Source: UBA6544 sp038131165 (GTDB taxonomy: Bacteria > Pseudomonadota > Alphaproteobacteria > UBA8366). Taken from it: 64,000 nt of DNA. Below the pieces are notes generated by a model. The model did no database searches, was not told the DNA's origin, and saw only the letters and a program-made list of their open reading frames with translations. The stretch covers positions 5,121-69,120 of the forward strand of contig JAYPOZ010000013.1 in NCBI GenBank assembly GCA_038131165.1. The letters run 5' to 3'. Shown here piece after piece: positions 24,068 through 33,030 of the stretch. The translations under genes and the position numbers were made by a program. The first letter of the stretch is position 1. Every line of letters starts with the position of its first letter.

Positions 24068-26971
24068 ATGGCCGAGACGGCGCCCCTCAAACATCTCTAT
24101 CTGGTCGACGGCTCCGGCTTCATCTTCCGGGCCTTCCACGCGATCCGCCCGCTGACCCGCCCCGACGGCACGCCGGTCAACGCGGTCTTCGGTTTCACCC
24201 GGATGCTGATGAAGCTGCTGCGCGATACCGATGCGGATCATATCGCCGTCATCTTCGACGCCGCGCGGCGCAATTTCCGCAACGACATCTATCCCGACTA
24301 CAAGGGCCACCGCCCCGACGCGCCGGAGGAGCTGGTGCCGCAGTTCCCCCTGATCCGCGAGGCGAGCGAGGCCTTCAACCTGCACACCATCGAGATCGAG
24401 GGCTACGAGGCCGACGACATCATCGCGACCTATGCGAAACAGGCGAAGGCGGCGGGCGCCGACGTTACCATCGTCTCCTCGGACAAGGACCTGATGCAGC
24501 TGGTCGACGACAAGGTCGCGATGTTCGACGAGATGAAGAACCGCCGCATCGGCCCGGCCGAGGTGATCGAGCGCTTCGGCGTCGGGCCCGAGAAGGTCGT
24601 CGAGGTACAGGCGCTGTCCGGCGATTCGGTCGACAACGTGCCGGGGGTGCCGGGCATCGGGGTGAAGACGGCGGCGCTGCTGATCAACGAGTACGGTGAT
24701 CTCGAAACCCTGCTGGCGCGCGCCGGCGAGATCAAACAGAACAAGCGCCGCGAGAACCTGCTGGAATTCGCGGACCAGGCGCGGATCTCGCTGCAGCTGG
24801 TGACCCTGAAGGACGACGTGCCGGTCGACCTGCCGGTCGACGAACTCGACGTGCCGCCGCACGATCTCGCCAAGCTGGTGCCCTGGCTGACGACCCAGGG
24901 GTTCGACGCCATTCTGGCGGAGCTGCGGAGCGCGCTCGACGCGGAAGAGCAAAACACCTTCGATGCGATCTTCCAGGCGGCGCTGGAGACCGTGCCGGCG
25001 GAAAAACGCCAGACCGCGCTGCGCAAGACCCTGGCGGCCATCGAGGCGAGCGGCCACATCTCCTTCGCCGGCGCGGCGGCGGGCGATCCGGCGGCCGCGC
25101 CGAGCGAGACCGTCTACGAGCTGGTGCGCGACGAATCCTCCCTGCAGGCCTGGGTCGAGCTGGCGCGCAAGGCCGGGACGGTCGCCGTCGACACGGAGAC
25201 CACGTCGCTCGACGCGATGCAGGCGGAACTGGTCGGGATTTCGCTTTCGGTGCAGGCGGGCCAGGCCTGTTACATTCCGGTGGCCCACAAGGCGGCGGCC
25301 GGACAGGGCACTTTCGATCTCGGCGACGGCGGGGCCGCGGGCGAAGCGGCGCCGGAGCAAATTTCCCGCCAGCGGGCGCTCGATATCCTGGCGCCCCTGC
25401 TCGACGACCCCTCGGTACTCAAGGTCGGCCAGAACATCAAATACGACGCCCTGGTGCTCTCGCGCTATGGAGTCGACGTGACGCCGGTCGACGACACCAT
25501 GCTGATCTCCTTCGTCCTCGACGGCGGGCTGCACGGGCACGGCATGGACGTGCTGGCGGAGACCCATCTCGGCGTCTCGACGGTGAAGTTCAAGGATGTG
25601 GTCGGCACCGGCAAGAAGCAGATCACCTTCGACTACGTGCCCTTGGAAGCGGCCCGCGATTACGCGGCCGAGGATGCGGACATCACGCTGCGGCTGCACC
25701 AGACTCTGAAGCCCCGCCTGCTGCAGGAGAAAATGGTGACCGTCTACGAGACCATCGAGCGGCCGCTGATCCCGGTCGTGGCGGCAATGGAAAAGGAAGG
25801 CATCCGGGTCGATCCGGAGAAGCTGCGGGGCCTCAGCCGCGACTTCACGCAGAAGCTGGCGGGGCTCGAGGCGGAGGTCCACGAGCTGGCGGGCGAGGCC
25901 TTCAACATCGGCTCGCCGAAACAGCTCGGCGAAATCCTGTTCGAGAAGATGAGCCTGCCCGGCGGCAAGAAGAACAAGAGCGGCGGCTACGGCACCGACG
26001 CCTCGGTGCTCGAGGACCTGGCGGCGAGCGGCCACGACCTGCCGGCCCGGGTGCTCGACTGGCGCCAGATCGCCAAGTTGAAGAGCACCTATTCCGACGC
26101 CCTGGTCGAGCAGATCAACCCCGCCACCGGGCGCATCCATACCTCCTACGCGATGGCGGGCGCGCAGACCGGGCGGCTCTCCTCGACCGACCCCAACCTG
26201 CAGAACATCCCGGCACGCACCGAGGAAGGCCGCAAGATCCGCAGCGCCTTCATCGCCCGCGACGGCTGGAAGCTGATCTCGCTCGACTACAGCCAGATCG
26301 AGTTGCGGGTGCTGGCCCACATGGCCGGGATCGACGCCCTGGTGCAGGCCTTCCGCGACGGCCACGACATCCACGCGATGACCGCGAGCCAGGTCTTCGG
26401 CGTGCCGGTCGAGGGCATGGACCCGCTGGTCCGCCGCCAGGCGAAGGCGATCAATTTCGGCATCATCTACGGCATCAGCGCCTTCGGGCTGGCGCGCCAG
26501 CTCGGCATCGGCCGGGGCGAGGCGAAGGACTATATCGACGCCTATTTCGAGCGCTATCCCGGCATCCGTGACTACATGGACAGCGAGGTCGAGAAATGCC
26601 GCAAGGCGGGCCTCGTCGAGACCCTGTTCGGGCGGCGCATTCACCTCGATTCGATCAACGCCAAGAACCCGGCCCAGCGCGGCTATGCCGAACGCCAGGC
26701 GATCAACGCGCCGATCCAGGGCTCGGCCGCCGACATCATCAAGCGCGCCATGATCCGGGTGCCGAAAGCCCTCGCCGATGCGAAGCTGGCGGCCCGCATG
26801 CTGCTCCAGGTGCATGACGAACTGCTCTTCGAAGCGCCCGAAGATCAGGTCGACAAGACGATCGAGGTGATCAAGGCGACGATGGAGGGAGCAGCCCTCC
26901 CGGCGCTGCAGCTGAAGGTACCGCTGGTGGTGGACGCCGGCGTCGGCGACGACTGGGCCGCCGCGCATTGA
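24068..26971 (+). CDS. polA: DNA polymerase I
   Basis: Replication/repair polymerase, 967 residues, three domains. The 5' nuclease spans about 1-300 (LYLVDGSGFIFRAFHA, GYEADDIIATYA, SGDSVDNVPGVPGIGVKTA). The 3'-5' exonuclease spans about 345-560 with DTETTSLD, NIKYDALVL and YAAEDADITL, so the proofreading residues are kept. The polymerase domain has motif A DYSQIELRVLAHM, motif B RRQAKAINFGIIYG and motif C QVHDELLFE. AGGAA lies 8 nt before the ATG. Codon use is almost entirely GC-ending. The long hairpin-rich leader upstream has no other gene. Confidence 0.98.
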   Translation: MAETAPLKHLYLVDGSGFIFRAFHAIRPLTRPDGTPVNAVFGFTRMLMKLLRDTDADHIAVIFDAARRNFRNDIYPDYKGHRPDAPEELVPQFPLIREASEAFNLHTIEIEGYEADDIIATYAKQAKAAGADVTIVSSDKDLMQLVDDKVAMFDEMKNRRIGPAEVIERFGVGPEKVVEVQALSGDSVDNVPGVPGIGVKTAALLINEYGDLETLLARAGEIKQNKRRENLLEFADQARISLQLVTLKDDVPVDLPVDELDVPPHDLAKLVPWLTTQGFDAILAELRSALDAEEQNTFDAIFQAALETVPAEKRQTALRKTLAAIEASGHISFAGAAAGDPAAAPSETVYELVRDESSLQAWVELARKAGTVAVDTETTSLDAMQAELVGISLSVQAGQACYIPVAHKAAAGQGTFDLGDGGAAGEAAPEQISRQRALDILAPLLDDPSVLKVGQNIKYDALVLSRYGVDVTPVDDTMLISFVLDGGLHGHGMDVLAETHLGVSTVKFKDVVGTGKKQITFDYVPLEAARDYAAEDADITLRLHQTLKPRLLQEKMVTVYETIERPLIPVVAAMEKEGIRVDPEKLRGLSRDFTQKLAGLEAEVHELAGEAFNIGSPKQLGEILFEKMSLPGGKKNKSGGYGTDASVLEDLAASGHDLPARVLDWRQIAKLKSTYSDALVEQINPATGRIHTSYAMAGAQTGRLSSTDPNLQNIPARTEEGRKIRSAFIARDGWKLISLDYSQIELRVLAHMAGIDALVQAFRDGHDIHAMTASQVFGVPVEGMDPLVRRQAKAINFGIIYGISAFGLARQLGIGRGEAKDYIDAYFERYPGIRDYMDSEVEKCRKAGLVETLFGRRIHLDSINAKNPAQRGYAERQAINAPIQGSAADIIKRAMIRVPKALADAKLAARMLLQVHDELLFEAPEDQVDKTIEVIKATMEGAALPALQLKVPLVVDAGVGDDWAAAH

Positions 26972-27066
26972 CGTTCCGCCGCAGTCTCTTGACCGGATCG
27001 GCGGCGGGCCGACCTTAATCCTGCGCCCGCGCCGGGCGCTGTTTCCTGGAAGGACGAGACCACGCG

Positions 27067-28143
27067 ATGTTGATCGATCACGAAACCCTGCGCCGGGTCA
27101 CGCGCGCCATACTCGAGGCCGGCGGCAGCACCGTCGATGAAGCCGAAATTGTTTGCGACCATCTCGTGGAGGCGCATCTGAAGGGCCATCCAAGCCACGG
27201 GGTCGGCATGATTCCGCGCTACTACGAGGCCCTGCACCGGGACGAGTTGCGGCCAAACAAAGAAATCTCGGTGGTGACCGACAGCGGCCCCCTGCTGATT
27301 GTCGACGGTAACCGGGGCTACGGCCAGGCGGTCGCGCGCCAGGCGACGGAGATGGGCATCGCCAAGGCCAAGAAGGACGGTTTTGCGATCCTCGGCCTGC
27401 GTAATTCCTGCCATATCGGCCGGGTCGGCACCTATGGGGAGATGTGCGCGGAGGCGGGTTTTGCGTCGATCCATTTCGTCAACGTGATCGGCCGTACCGC
27501 CATCGTGGCGCCGTTCGGAGGGCGCGACTCGCGGCTCTCGACCAACCCGATGGTCTTCGCCATTCCGGCGACGGACGAGAACCCGCCGTTCATCCTCGAC
27601 ATGGCGACCAGCCGGATCGCGATGGGCAAGGCGCGGGTTGCGATGATGCGGGAGGAGAAGCTCGATTTCGGCTACGTCATCGACGCCGCGGGAGAGCCGT
27701 CGCAAGACCCGGGCGTAATGTGGGCTCAGCCACAAGGCTCGTTGATGCCGCTCGGCGATCACAAGGGCTACGGCCTCGCCATGGTGTGCGAATTCTTTGC
27801 CGGCATGCTGACCGGGGGCGGCACGTTGCAGCCGGAAAACCAGACATCGGATACCACGACCAACAACATGTTCGCCGTCATCATGGACCCCAAGCGCTTC
27901 GTCGAGGACAGCTATATGAAGCATGAGGTCGACGCGATGATCGCCTACGCGAAAGCCTCCCCGCCCTTCAATCCATCCAAACCGGTCCTCGTGGCGGGCG
28001 AGCCCGAACGGATCAAGCGAGCGGCCATGCTCAAGGACGGCATCGATATCGAGGAGAATACCTGGGAGGCGTTGATGGCCGCCGCAGAATCGGTGGGACT
28101 GTCGCGTCAGAAGGTCGCCGAAATTCACGACGAGGGGAGATAA
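27067..28143 (+). CDS. Ldh/malate-L-lactate dehydrogenase-family NAD(P)H oxidoreductase
   Basis: 358 residues of the type II malate/L-lactate dehydrogenase (Ldh_2, YlbC/ComC-like) family that reduces 2-oxoacids with NAD(P)H. Family blocks are HLVEAHLKGHPSHGVGM, GYGQAVARQATEMGIAKAK, NSCHIGRVGTYGE, and FGGRDSRLSTNP. DHKGYGLAMVCEFFAGML is the conserved C-terminal stretch. Specific substrate is unclear. GGAAGGACGAG precedes the ATG. The GST-like gene starts 4 bp after its stop, so they are co-transcribed. Confidence 0.88.
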   Translation: MLIDHETLRRVTRAILEAGGSTVDEAEIVCDHLVEAHLKGHPSHGVGMIPRYYEALHRDELRPNKEISVVTDSGPLLIVDGNRGYGQAVARQATEMGIAKAKKDGFAILGLRNSCHIGRVGTYGEMCAEAGFASIHFVNVIGRTAIVAPFGGRDSRLSTNPMVFAIPATDENPPFILDMATSRIAMGKARVAMMREEKLDFGYVIDAAGEPSQDPGVMWAQPQGSLMPLGDHKGYGLAMVCEFFAGMLTGGGTLQPENQTSDTTTNNMFAVIMDPKRFVEDSYMKHEVDAMIAYAKASPPFNPSKPVLVAGEPERIKRAAMLKDGIDIEENTWEALMAAAESVGLSRQKVAEIHDEGR

Positions 28144-28147
28144 CGGG

Positions 28148-28768
28148 ATGTTGAAAATTCTGGGCCGGAAGAATTCGGTTAATGTCATCAAAGTGTTGTG
28201 GTGCGCCAGCGAATTGGGGCTCGAATACGACCGCGCCGATATCGGCGGCGCCTTCGGCGGCAACGACCAGCCGGAATATCTGGCCAAGAATCCGATGGGC
28301 CGGGTGCCGACGATCGAGGACGATGGGCTGATCCTGTGGGAATCGCAAACCATCGTCCGCTATCTCGCAGCCAAGCATGGAGTCGGCACGCTCTGGGCCG
28401 AAGACCCGGGCGAGCGCGCGTTGAGCGAGATTTGGATGGACTGGTACACCGGGCATCTGCATGCCCCGATGACCACGATCTTTTGGGGGTTGGTGCGAAC
28501 CCCGGAGGCCGACCGCGACATGGGCGCGATCGCCAAGGCGGCGGTCGAAGCCGGAAAATTGTGGTCGGTGCTCGACCGGCATCTGGAGGGCAAGGCCTTC
28601 GTCAACGGCGACCGGCTGACGGTCGGCGACATTCCGGCCGGGGCCGCGGCCTTCCGCTACTACAGCCTCGTCGAGGAGCGCCCGGCGATGCCGAACCTCG
28701 ACCGCTGGTACGCGTCGCTCGGTGAGCGCCCGGCCTATAAGACGCACGCGATGAATCCGCTCAGCTGA
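28148..28768 (+). CDS. Glutathione S-transferase family protein
   Basis: 206 residues. An N-terminal thioredoxin-fold domain (LKILGRKNSVNVIKVLWCASELGL, with NPMGRVPTIEDDG and the ESQTIVRYLA glutathione-binding turn) is followed by an all-helical C-terminal domain that includes FVNGDRLTVGDIPAGAAAF. The SVNVIKVLW start resembles the YfcG/GstB-like bacterial group. Substrate unknown. Positioned 4 bp after the Ldh-type gene, and 82 bp before the nitrile hydratase-like set. Confidence 0.88.
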   Translation: MLKILGRKNSVNVIKVLWCASELGLEYDRADIGGAFGGNDQPEYLAKNPMGRVPTIEDDGLILWESQTIVRYLAAKHGVGTLWAEDPGERALSEIWMDWYTGHLHAPMTTIFWGLVRTPEADRDMGAIAKAAVEAGKLWSVLDRHLEGKAFVNGDRLTVGDIPAGAAAFRYYSLVEERPAMPNLDRWYASLGERPAYKTHAMNPLS

Positions 28769-28850
28769 GGCAGCGAAATGCCGGACGCGGCTTGCTTCGC
28801 CGCCACCAAGGATTCCATACTGGCCCGAACGGATGCGTGAGGAGCACGAG

Positions 28851-29186
28851 ATGAGCGATTTCGCCAGACGGCACCACGATATGGGCGGGCTCGACGCCGG
28901 GCCGGTCCAGGCCAGCGAGCATGACTATGCTTTCTGGGAGAAGAAAATCGATGCCATTCGCCGGCTTCTGGCGGACGACAAACGCCGGATGTTCACCGTC
29001 GATGAGCTGCGTCGCGGCATCGAGGAGCTGGGAGCGAAGGCGTACGACGAAATGAGCTATTACGAGCGCTGGGCTGCGTCGACGTCGAATATCCTGATCG
29101 AGAAGGGCGTGATTTCGATCGACGAGCTCGGTCGCCGCATGGCCGAAGTCGAAGCTCGGCTGAAAGCCGAAGCGGAGACGACGTGA
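28851..29186 (+). CDS. Nitrile hydratase/thiocyanate hydrolase beta-subunit, N-terminal-half protein
   Basis: 111 residues matching only the N-terminal helical domain of nitrile hydratase beta: HHDMGGLDAGPVQ, HDYAFWEKKIDAI, the helical YDEMSYYERWAASTSNILIEKGVIS, then DELGRRMAEVEARL. In standard nitrile hydratases this domain is fused to an SH3-like half; here the other half is the next gene. Such a split is the arrangement of thiocyanate hydrolase and of three-subunit nitrile hydratases. GGAG sits 6 nt before the ATG. The stop overlaps the next start (TGATG). Confidence 0.85.
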   Translation: MSDFARRHHDMGGLDAGPVQASEHDYAFWEKKIDAIRRLLADDKRRMFTVDELRRGIEELGAKAYDEMSYYERWAASTSNILIEKGVISIDELGRRMAEVEARLKAEAETT

Positions 29187-29485
29187 TGGTCGGCCGTTTC
29201 AATGTCGGCGATACGGTATCCGTCCGCCGGGCTTTCCCGCCGGGGCACGTCCGCACGCCCTATTTCATCCGGGGCCGTCAAGGCGTCGTCAAGGAGGTGG
29301 TCGGCGACTTCGCCAATCCCGAAGAGCTGGCCTATGGCCGGGATGGGCTGCCGGCACAGACCTTGTATCGCATCCAGTTCCGCCAGGCCGACGTCTGGCC
29401 CGATTACGACGGCGCCGAGGTCGATACCGCCATGGTTGATTTGTACGACAACTGGCTGGAGCCAGTAGCAGGAGATAGCCGATGA
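29186..29485 (+). CDS. Nitrile hydratase/thiocyanate hydrolase beta-subunit, SH3-like C-terminal-half protein
   Basis: 99 residues, the SH3-like barrel of nitrile hydratase beta: FNVGDTVSVRRAFPPGHVRTPYF, GRQGVVKEVVGDFANPEELAYG, LYRIQFRQADVW and DTAMVDLYDNWLEP. It lies between the N-terminal-half gene and the alpha-type gene, overlapping by 1 bp and 4 bp, so the three are made together. This part would cover the metal site of the alpha subunit and shape the substrate channel. Confidence 0.85.
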   Translation: MVGRFNVGDTVSVRRAFPPGHVRTPYFIRGRQGVVKEVVGDFANPEELAYGRDGLPAQTLYRIQFRQADVWPDYDGAEVDTAMVDLYDNWLEPVAGDSR

Positions 29486-30144
29486 CCGACCATCATCACG
29501 ATCATGCGCATGGCCACGATCACGGGCATTCCCACCCGAAACAGCCAGATCTCGAGGATCAGCCGATCACCTATTACAAGGTGATGACCGAAGCGCTGGC
29601 GGAGCTGTTGGTCGAGAAAGGCGTCTTCAGCGCCGACGAGCTGCGGGGCCAGATGGAACAGCAGGACTCCCGCTCGCCCGTCTTCGGCGCGAAGCTGATC
29701 GCCCGCGCCTGGAGCGACCCGGCCTTCAAGGAGCGCCTGATCGCCGACGTCAACGGGGCCGCCGCCGAGCTCGATATCGATGCGGGCGATATTCCGATCC
29801 GCGGTCTCGAAAACACCGCCAACGTTCACAATGTCGTCGTCTGTACCTTGTGCTCGTGCTATCCGCGCTCGCTGATCGGCCTGCCGCCGGATTGGTACAA
29901 GTCACGCTCCTACCGCAGCCGGACCGTACGCGAGCCCCGCAAGGTGCTGGCGGAATTCGGGACCGAGATGCCGGACGATGTCGAGGTGCGCGTCCACGAC
30001 AGCACGGCGGACCTTCGCTTTCTCGTCATTCCGCAACGGCCCGCCGGCACGGAAGCGATGAGCGAGGACGAACTGGCCGCACTGGTGACGCGGGACAGCA
30101 TGATCGGCGTGTCGATTGCCAAGACACCCGGCGCCGCCGGTTAG
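29482..30144 (+). CDS. Cobalt-type nitrile hydratase alpha/thiocyanate hydrolase gamma subunit with His-rich N-terminus
   Basis: 220 residues. The metal site is VVCTLCSCYP; Thr after the first Cys marks the cobalt type, and the second and third Cys would be oxidised to sulfinic and sulfenic acids. Downstream GLPPDWYKSRSYRSRTVREPRKVL and RDSMIGV are family sequences. The first 18 residues hold HHHDHAHGHDHGHSH, an unusual histidine tract that could load or store metal, given that no separate cobalt chaperone gene is visible. Substrate (nitrile or thiocyanate) cannot be decided from sequence. It is the third gene of the set. Confidence 0.88.
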   Translation: MTDHHHDHAHGHDHGHSHPKQPDLEDQPITYYKVMTEALAELLVEKGVFSADELRGQMEQQDSRSPVFGAKLIARAWSDPAFKERLIADVNGAAAELDIDAGDIPIRGLENTANVHNVVVCTLCSCYPRSLIGLPPDWYKSRSYRSRTVREPRKVLAEFGTEMPDDVEVRVHDSTADLRFLVIPQRPAGTEAMSEDELAALVTRDSMIGVSIAKTPGAAG

Positions 30145-30159
30145 GAGGCAAGTGCCGCG

Positions 30160-30768
30160 ATGACTGCTTTCCGGCGCCTCGCGACCCTGCTGTTGGTTAT
30201 CGGGGCGATCAGTGGCTGTTACTTCCCGAGCGACTTTACGGCCGACCTGCAGATCGACCGCCAGGGCCGCTATCGCTTCACCTATGTCGGAAAGCTGACG
30301 GACTTGTCGATGGCGCAACGGATGGCGCGCGGCGATCTGCAGGGCATCGATCTGCAGAAACGCGTTGAAGTGGCGGAACGGGATCTGCGCCGCGACAGTG
30401 CCTTCAAGAAGACGCAGTACGAGGAAAAAGCGCGCTTCGACGTCACCTATCAGCGCGAAGGCGATATCGTGTTCGATAAATCCTTCGATTTTATCCGCTC
30501 GAATTCGCGGTTTCTGACGGTGAAGTACAACCGCAATACGGGCGAGGTGACGGTGCTGGGCGGCAAGCCGAACGAGAATCATGCAAAGGCGCTGGAAGAG
30601 GCGGGCCTCGAATTCAACGGTATCCTGCGCATTTGGACCAACGCGCAGCCCATTAAACACAACTCCAAGAAGGTACGGCCGCAGGGCCAGCTGGTGGTCT
30701 ATTCCTGGGACATCAAGAATGTCCGCCAAGAGGTTCCGGTCTTCCGTTTCGTGCCGCAGCCTCAGTAG
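30160..30768 (+). CDS. Predicted lipoprotein of unknown function
   Basis: 202 residues with a lipoprotein signal ending in the lipobox AISGC (Cys at residue 20). The mature part has alternating beta-like segments (FTADLQIDRQGRYRFTYVGK, RFDVTYQREGDIVFDK, RFLTVKYNRNTGEVTVLGG) and no recognised domain. Likely anchored in the inner or outer membrane facing the periplasm. It follows the alpha-type gene by 15 bp and precedes a membrane protein by 13 bp. Linkage to nitrile or thiocyanate metabolism is only positional. Confidence 0.7.
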   Translation: MTAFRRLATLLLVIGAISGCYFPSDFTADLQIDRQGRYRFTYVGKLTDLSMAQRMARGDLQGIDLQKRVEVAERDLRRDSAFKKTQYEEKARFDVTYQREGDIVFDKSFDFIRSNSRFLTVKYNRNTGEVTVLGGKPNENHAKALEEAGLEFNGILRIWTNAQPIKHNSKKVRPQGQLVVYSWDIKNVRQEVPVFRFVPQPQ

Positions 30769-30781
30769 TTCATCAGGGCAT

Positions 30782-31225
30782 ATGAGCATGGAAGCGGCCG
30801 GCTATGTGTCGCTCTTTGTCTCGGCCTTCCTGGCCGCGACCGTTCTTCCTATGTCGTCGGAAGCCGTTTTGTCCGCGCTGGTTGTCGGCGACGGCTTCGA
30901 CCTCTGGCTTCTGATCGCGCTCGCGAGCATTGGCAATACGCTCGGAGCCGTCGTCAACTGGCTGCTCGGTCGGTATTGCTTGCGGTGGCGCGATCGCAAA
31001 TGGTTTCCGGTATCGGCGGCGGCGCTTGAGCGGGCGTCGCGTTGGTTTAGCCGCTACGGCGTCTTTTCGCTGCTGTTCGCTTGGCTGCCCGTCGTCGGCG
31101 ATCCTCTCACCTTCGTCGCGGGTATCCTTCGGGTGCGTTTTGCGCTGTTTCTGGTTCTCGTCGCCCTCGGCAAGACCGCCCGTTATGTCGCAGTTGCGGG
31201 GGTGGTGGACGGGATATCGTCATAA
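30782..31225 (+). CDS. YqaA/DedA-like small membrane protein
   Basis: 147 residues with four hydrophobic segments. It reads as the YqaA group of the DedA/SNARE-associated superfamily: LFVSAFLAATVLPMSSEAVLS, ASIGNTLGAVVNWLLGRY, and FSLLFAWLPVVGDPLTFVAG. An alternative start is two codons later. DedA-type proteins function in lipid translocation and membrane homeostasis; the role of this small branch is unclear. The gene ends at a strong bidirectional terminator shared with pckA. Confidence 0.82.
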   Translation: MSMEAAGYVSLFVSAFLAATVLPMSSEAVLSALVVGDGFDLWLLIALASIGNTLGAVVNWLLGRYCLRWRDRKWFPVSAAALERASRWFSRYGVFSLLFAWLPVVGDPLTFVAGILRVRFALFLVLVALGKTARYVAVAGVVDGISS

Positions 31226-31226
31226 A

Positions 31227-31255
31227 AAAAGGCCGGTCCCCGGGACCGGCCTTTT
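31227..31255. terminator. Bidirectional intrinsic terminator between yqaA-like gene and pckA
   Basis: GGCCGGTCCC and GGGACCGGCC pair perfectly around one base, flanked by an A-run on the left and TTTT on the right, so it works in both directions between the two convergent genes. Confidence 0.9.
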
Positions 31256-31275
31256 CATTCGGTGAGTCGGGCAGG

Positions 31276-32877
31276 TCAGGCCGCGTGGACGCCCGCGGCC
31301 GTCACGTTGGCATCGACGTGTTCCTCGAACTGCTTGAAGTTCGCCTCGAAACGCTGCGTGAGGTCGCGTGCCGTCGTGTCGTAGGCACCCTTGTCGCCCC
31401 AGGTCTCGCGTGGTTGCAGGACCTCGTTCGGCACATCCGGACAATTCTGCGGGACATTGAGGCCGAAATTCGGGTCCGTGTTGGTTGCGACTTCCGCAAG
31501 CCGGCCGTCCAACGCGGCCCGCACCATGGCACGGGTATAGGCGATTTCCATCCGCTTGCCAGTGCCGTAGGCGCCACCGGACCAGCCGGTATTGACCAGC
31601 CAGCATTTGGCGCCCGTCTTGGCGATCCGCTCGCCCAGCATCTTGGCATAGACGGCCGGGTGGCGCGGCATGAAAGGGGCCCCGAAACAAGTGGAGAAGG
31701 TCGCCTGCGGTTCGGTCAGCCCGCGTTCGGTGCCGGCGACCCGCGCCGTATACCCCGACAGGAAATGATACATCGCCTGATCGGCCGAAAGCCGGCTGAT
31801 CGGAGGCAGGACCCCGAAGGCATCTGCGGTCAGCATGACCACATTCTCGGGCTGTCCGCCGACCCCGCTCATCTCCACGTTCGGAATGAACGACAGCGGA
31901 TAGGACGCCCGCGTATTTTCGGTCAGCGAGCCATCGTCGAGATTAAGTATGCGGCTGTCCGGGTCCATCACGACGTTCTCGAGAATCGTCCCAAACATGC
32001 CGCATGTCGCATAGATTTCAGGCTCGGCCTTCGCCGACAGATTAATGACTTTTGCGTAACAGCCGCCTTCGAAGTTAAAGACGCCGTCAGCGGTCCAGCC
32101 GTGCTCGTCATCGCCAATCAGCGTGCGGGTTCCATCCGCCGACAAGGTCGTCTTGCCGGTGCCGGAGAGGCCGAAGAAAATGCCGACATCGCCCTTTTCC
32201 CCGATATTGGCCGAGCAATGCATCGGCAGCACGTTGCGGTCGGGCAGGACATAGTTGAGATAGCTGAAGACCGATTTCTTGATCTCGCCCGCATATTGCG
32301 TGCCGGCGACCAGAACCATCCGTTCCTTAAAGTTCATCATGATCGCGCAATCGGAGTTCACTCCGTCGCGTTCCGGATGCGTCTGGAAGTACGGTGCGTT
32401 CAGGATCGTGAGTTCCGGCACGAAGTCGGCCCGTTCTTCGGCGGTCGGCTGGCGGAACATGTTACGCGCGAAAAGACTGTGCCACGGGCTTTCGCTGATC
32501 ACTCGGACCTTGAGTTGATAGGTCGGATCCGCACCGGCGACGAGGTCCTGTACGTAGATTTCCCGGCGCTGGAAATAGGCCAGCATTTGCAGCCGCAGCC
32601 GATCGAAGCGCTCTTCCGTATTCGGCTTGTTGACGGCACCCCACCAGATATTGTCGCGGGTCGTCTCTTCCTCGATGATGAATTTATCGTTCGCTGATCG
32701 GCCGGTATAGGCGCCGGTCTCGACGACCAGCGCGCCCCCCTTGGCGACGGTACCGCGTCCTTGTCGTATCGTCGCTTCATAGAGCGCCTCGGCCCCCAAA
32801 TTCCAATGAATCGCCGCCTCATTATTAAGGCCGTGATTCTCAAGGCCGAAATGACTGTGATTTTGCAACTGTTCCAT
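31276..32877 (-). CDS. pckA: ATP-dependent phosphoenolpyruvate carboxykinase
   Basis: Decarboxylates and phosphorylates oxaloacetate to PEP, the first step of gluconeogenesis, 533 residues. Visible are the kinase loop FFGLSGTGKTTLSAD (residue 240 region), the metal-binding LIGDDEHGW, the substrate blocks SANDKFIIEE and RAPYPLSF-type ASYPLSFIPN, and the C-terminal TGWSGG(A/P)YGTGKRM region. Length and motifs are of the ATP type rather than GTP type. In alphaproteobacteria pckA is commonly near chvIG, as here, and is often regulated by that system. Confidence 0.97.
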   Translation of the reverse strand: MEQLQNHSHFGLENHGLNNEAAIHWNLGAEALYEATIRQGRGTVAKGGALVVETGAYTGRSANDKFIIEEETTRDNIWWGAVNKPNTEERFDRLRLQMLAYFQRREIYVQDLVAGADPTYQLKVRVISESPWHSLFARNMFRQPTAEERADFVPELTILNAPYFQTHPERDGVNSDCAIMMNFKERMVLVAGTQYAGEIKKSVFSYLNYVLPDRNVLPMHCSANIGEKGDVGIFFGLSGTGKTTLSADGTRTLIGDDEHGWTADGVFNFEGGCYAKVINLSAKAEPEIYATCGMFGTILENVVMDPDSRILNLDDGSLTENTRASYPLSFIPNVEMSGVGGQPENVVMLTADAFGVLPPISRLSADQAMYHFLSGYTARVAGTERGLTEPQATFSTCFGAPFMPRHPAVYAKMLGERIAKTGAKCWLVNTGWSGGAYGTGKRMEIAYTRAMVRAALDGRLAEVATNTDPNFGLNVPQNCPDVPNEVLQPRETWGDKGAYDTTARDLTQRFEANFKQFEEHVDANVTAAGVHAA

Positions 32878-33030
32878 CCCTCTTGCGCGCGGAGCAGGTT
32901 ACCCCTGCTGTCCCTCTCGATAAACGTTGTTGATACCTATGTTACGCGGCGAAAATCAACAGTGACCTGCCACCTTGGTGAAGATTTCTTACAATTGTGG
33001 GGATTTGGCCAACAAATAACGGTCGGACGA

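Noticed and set aside
23945..26968. A 1007-codon open frame on the strand opposite polA
   Set aside because: polA is unambiguous by motifs and the opposing frame is open only because GC-rich codons leave few antisense stops; it is rich in Arg/His/Asp without any family motif.
31081..32697. A 538-codon plus-strand frame over pckA
   Set aside because: It runs through the strong terminator and is the antisense of pckA; no recognisable motif.
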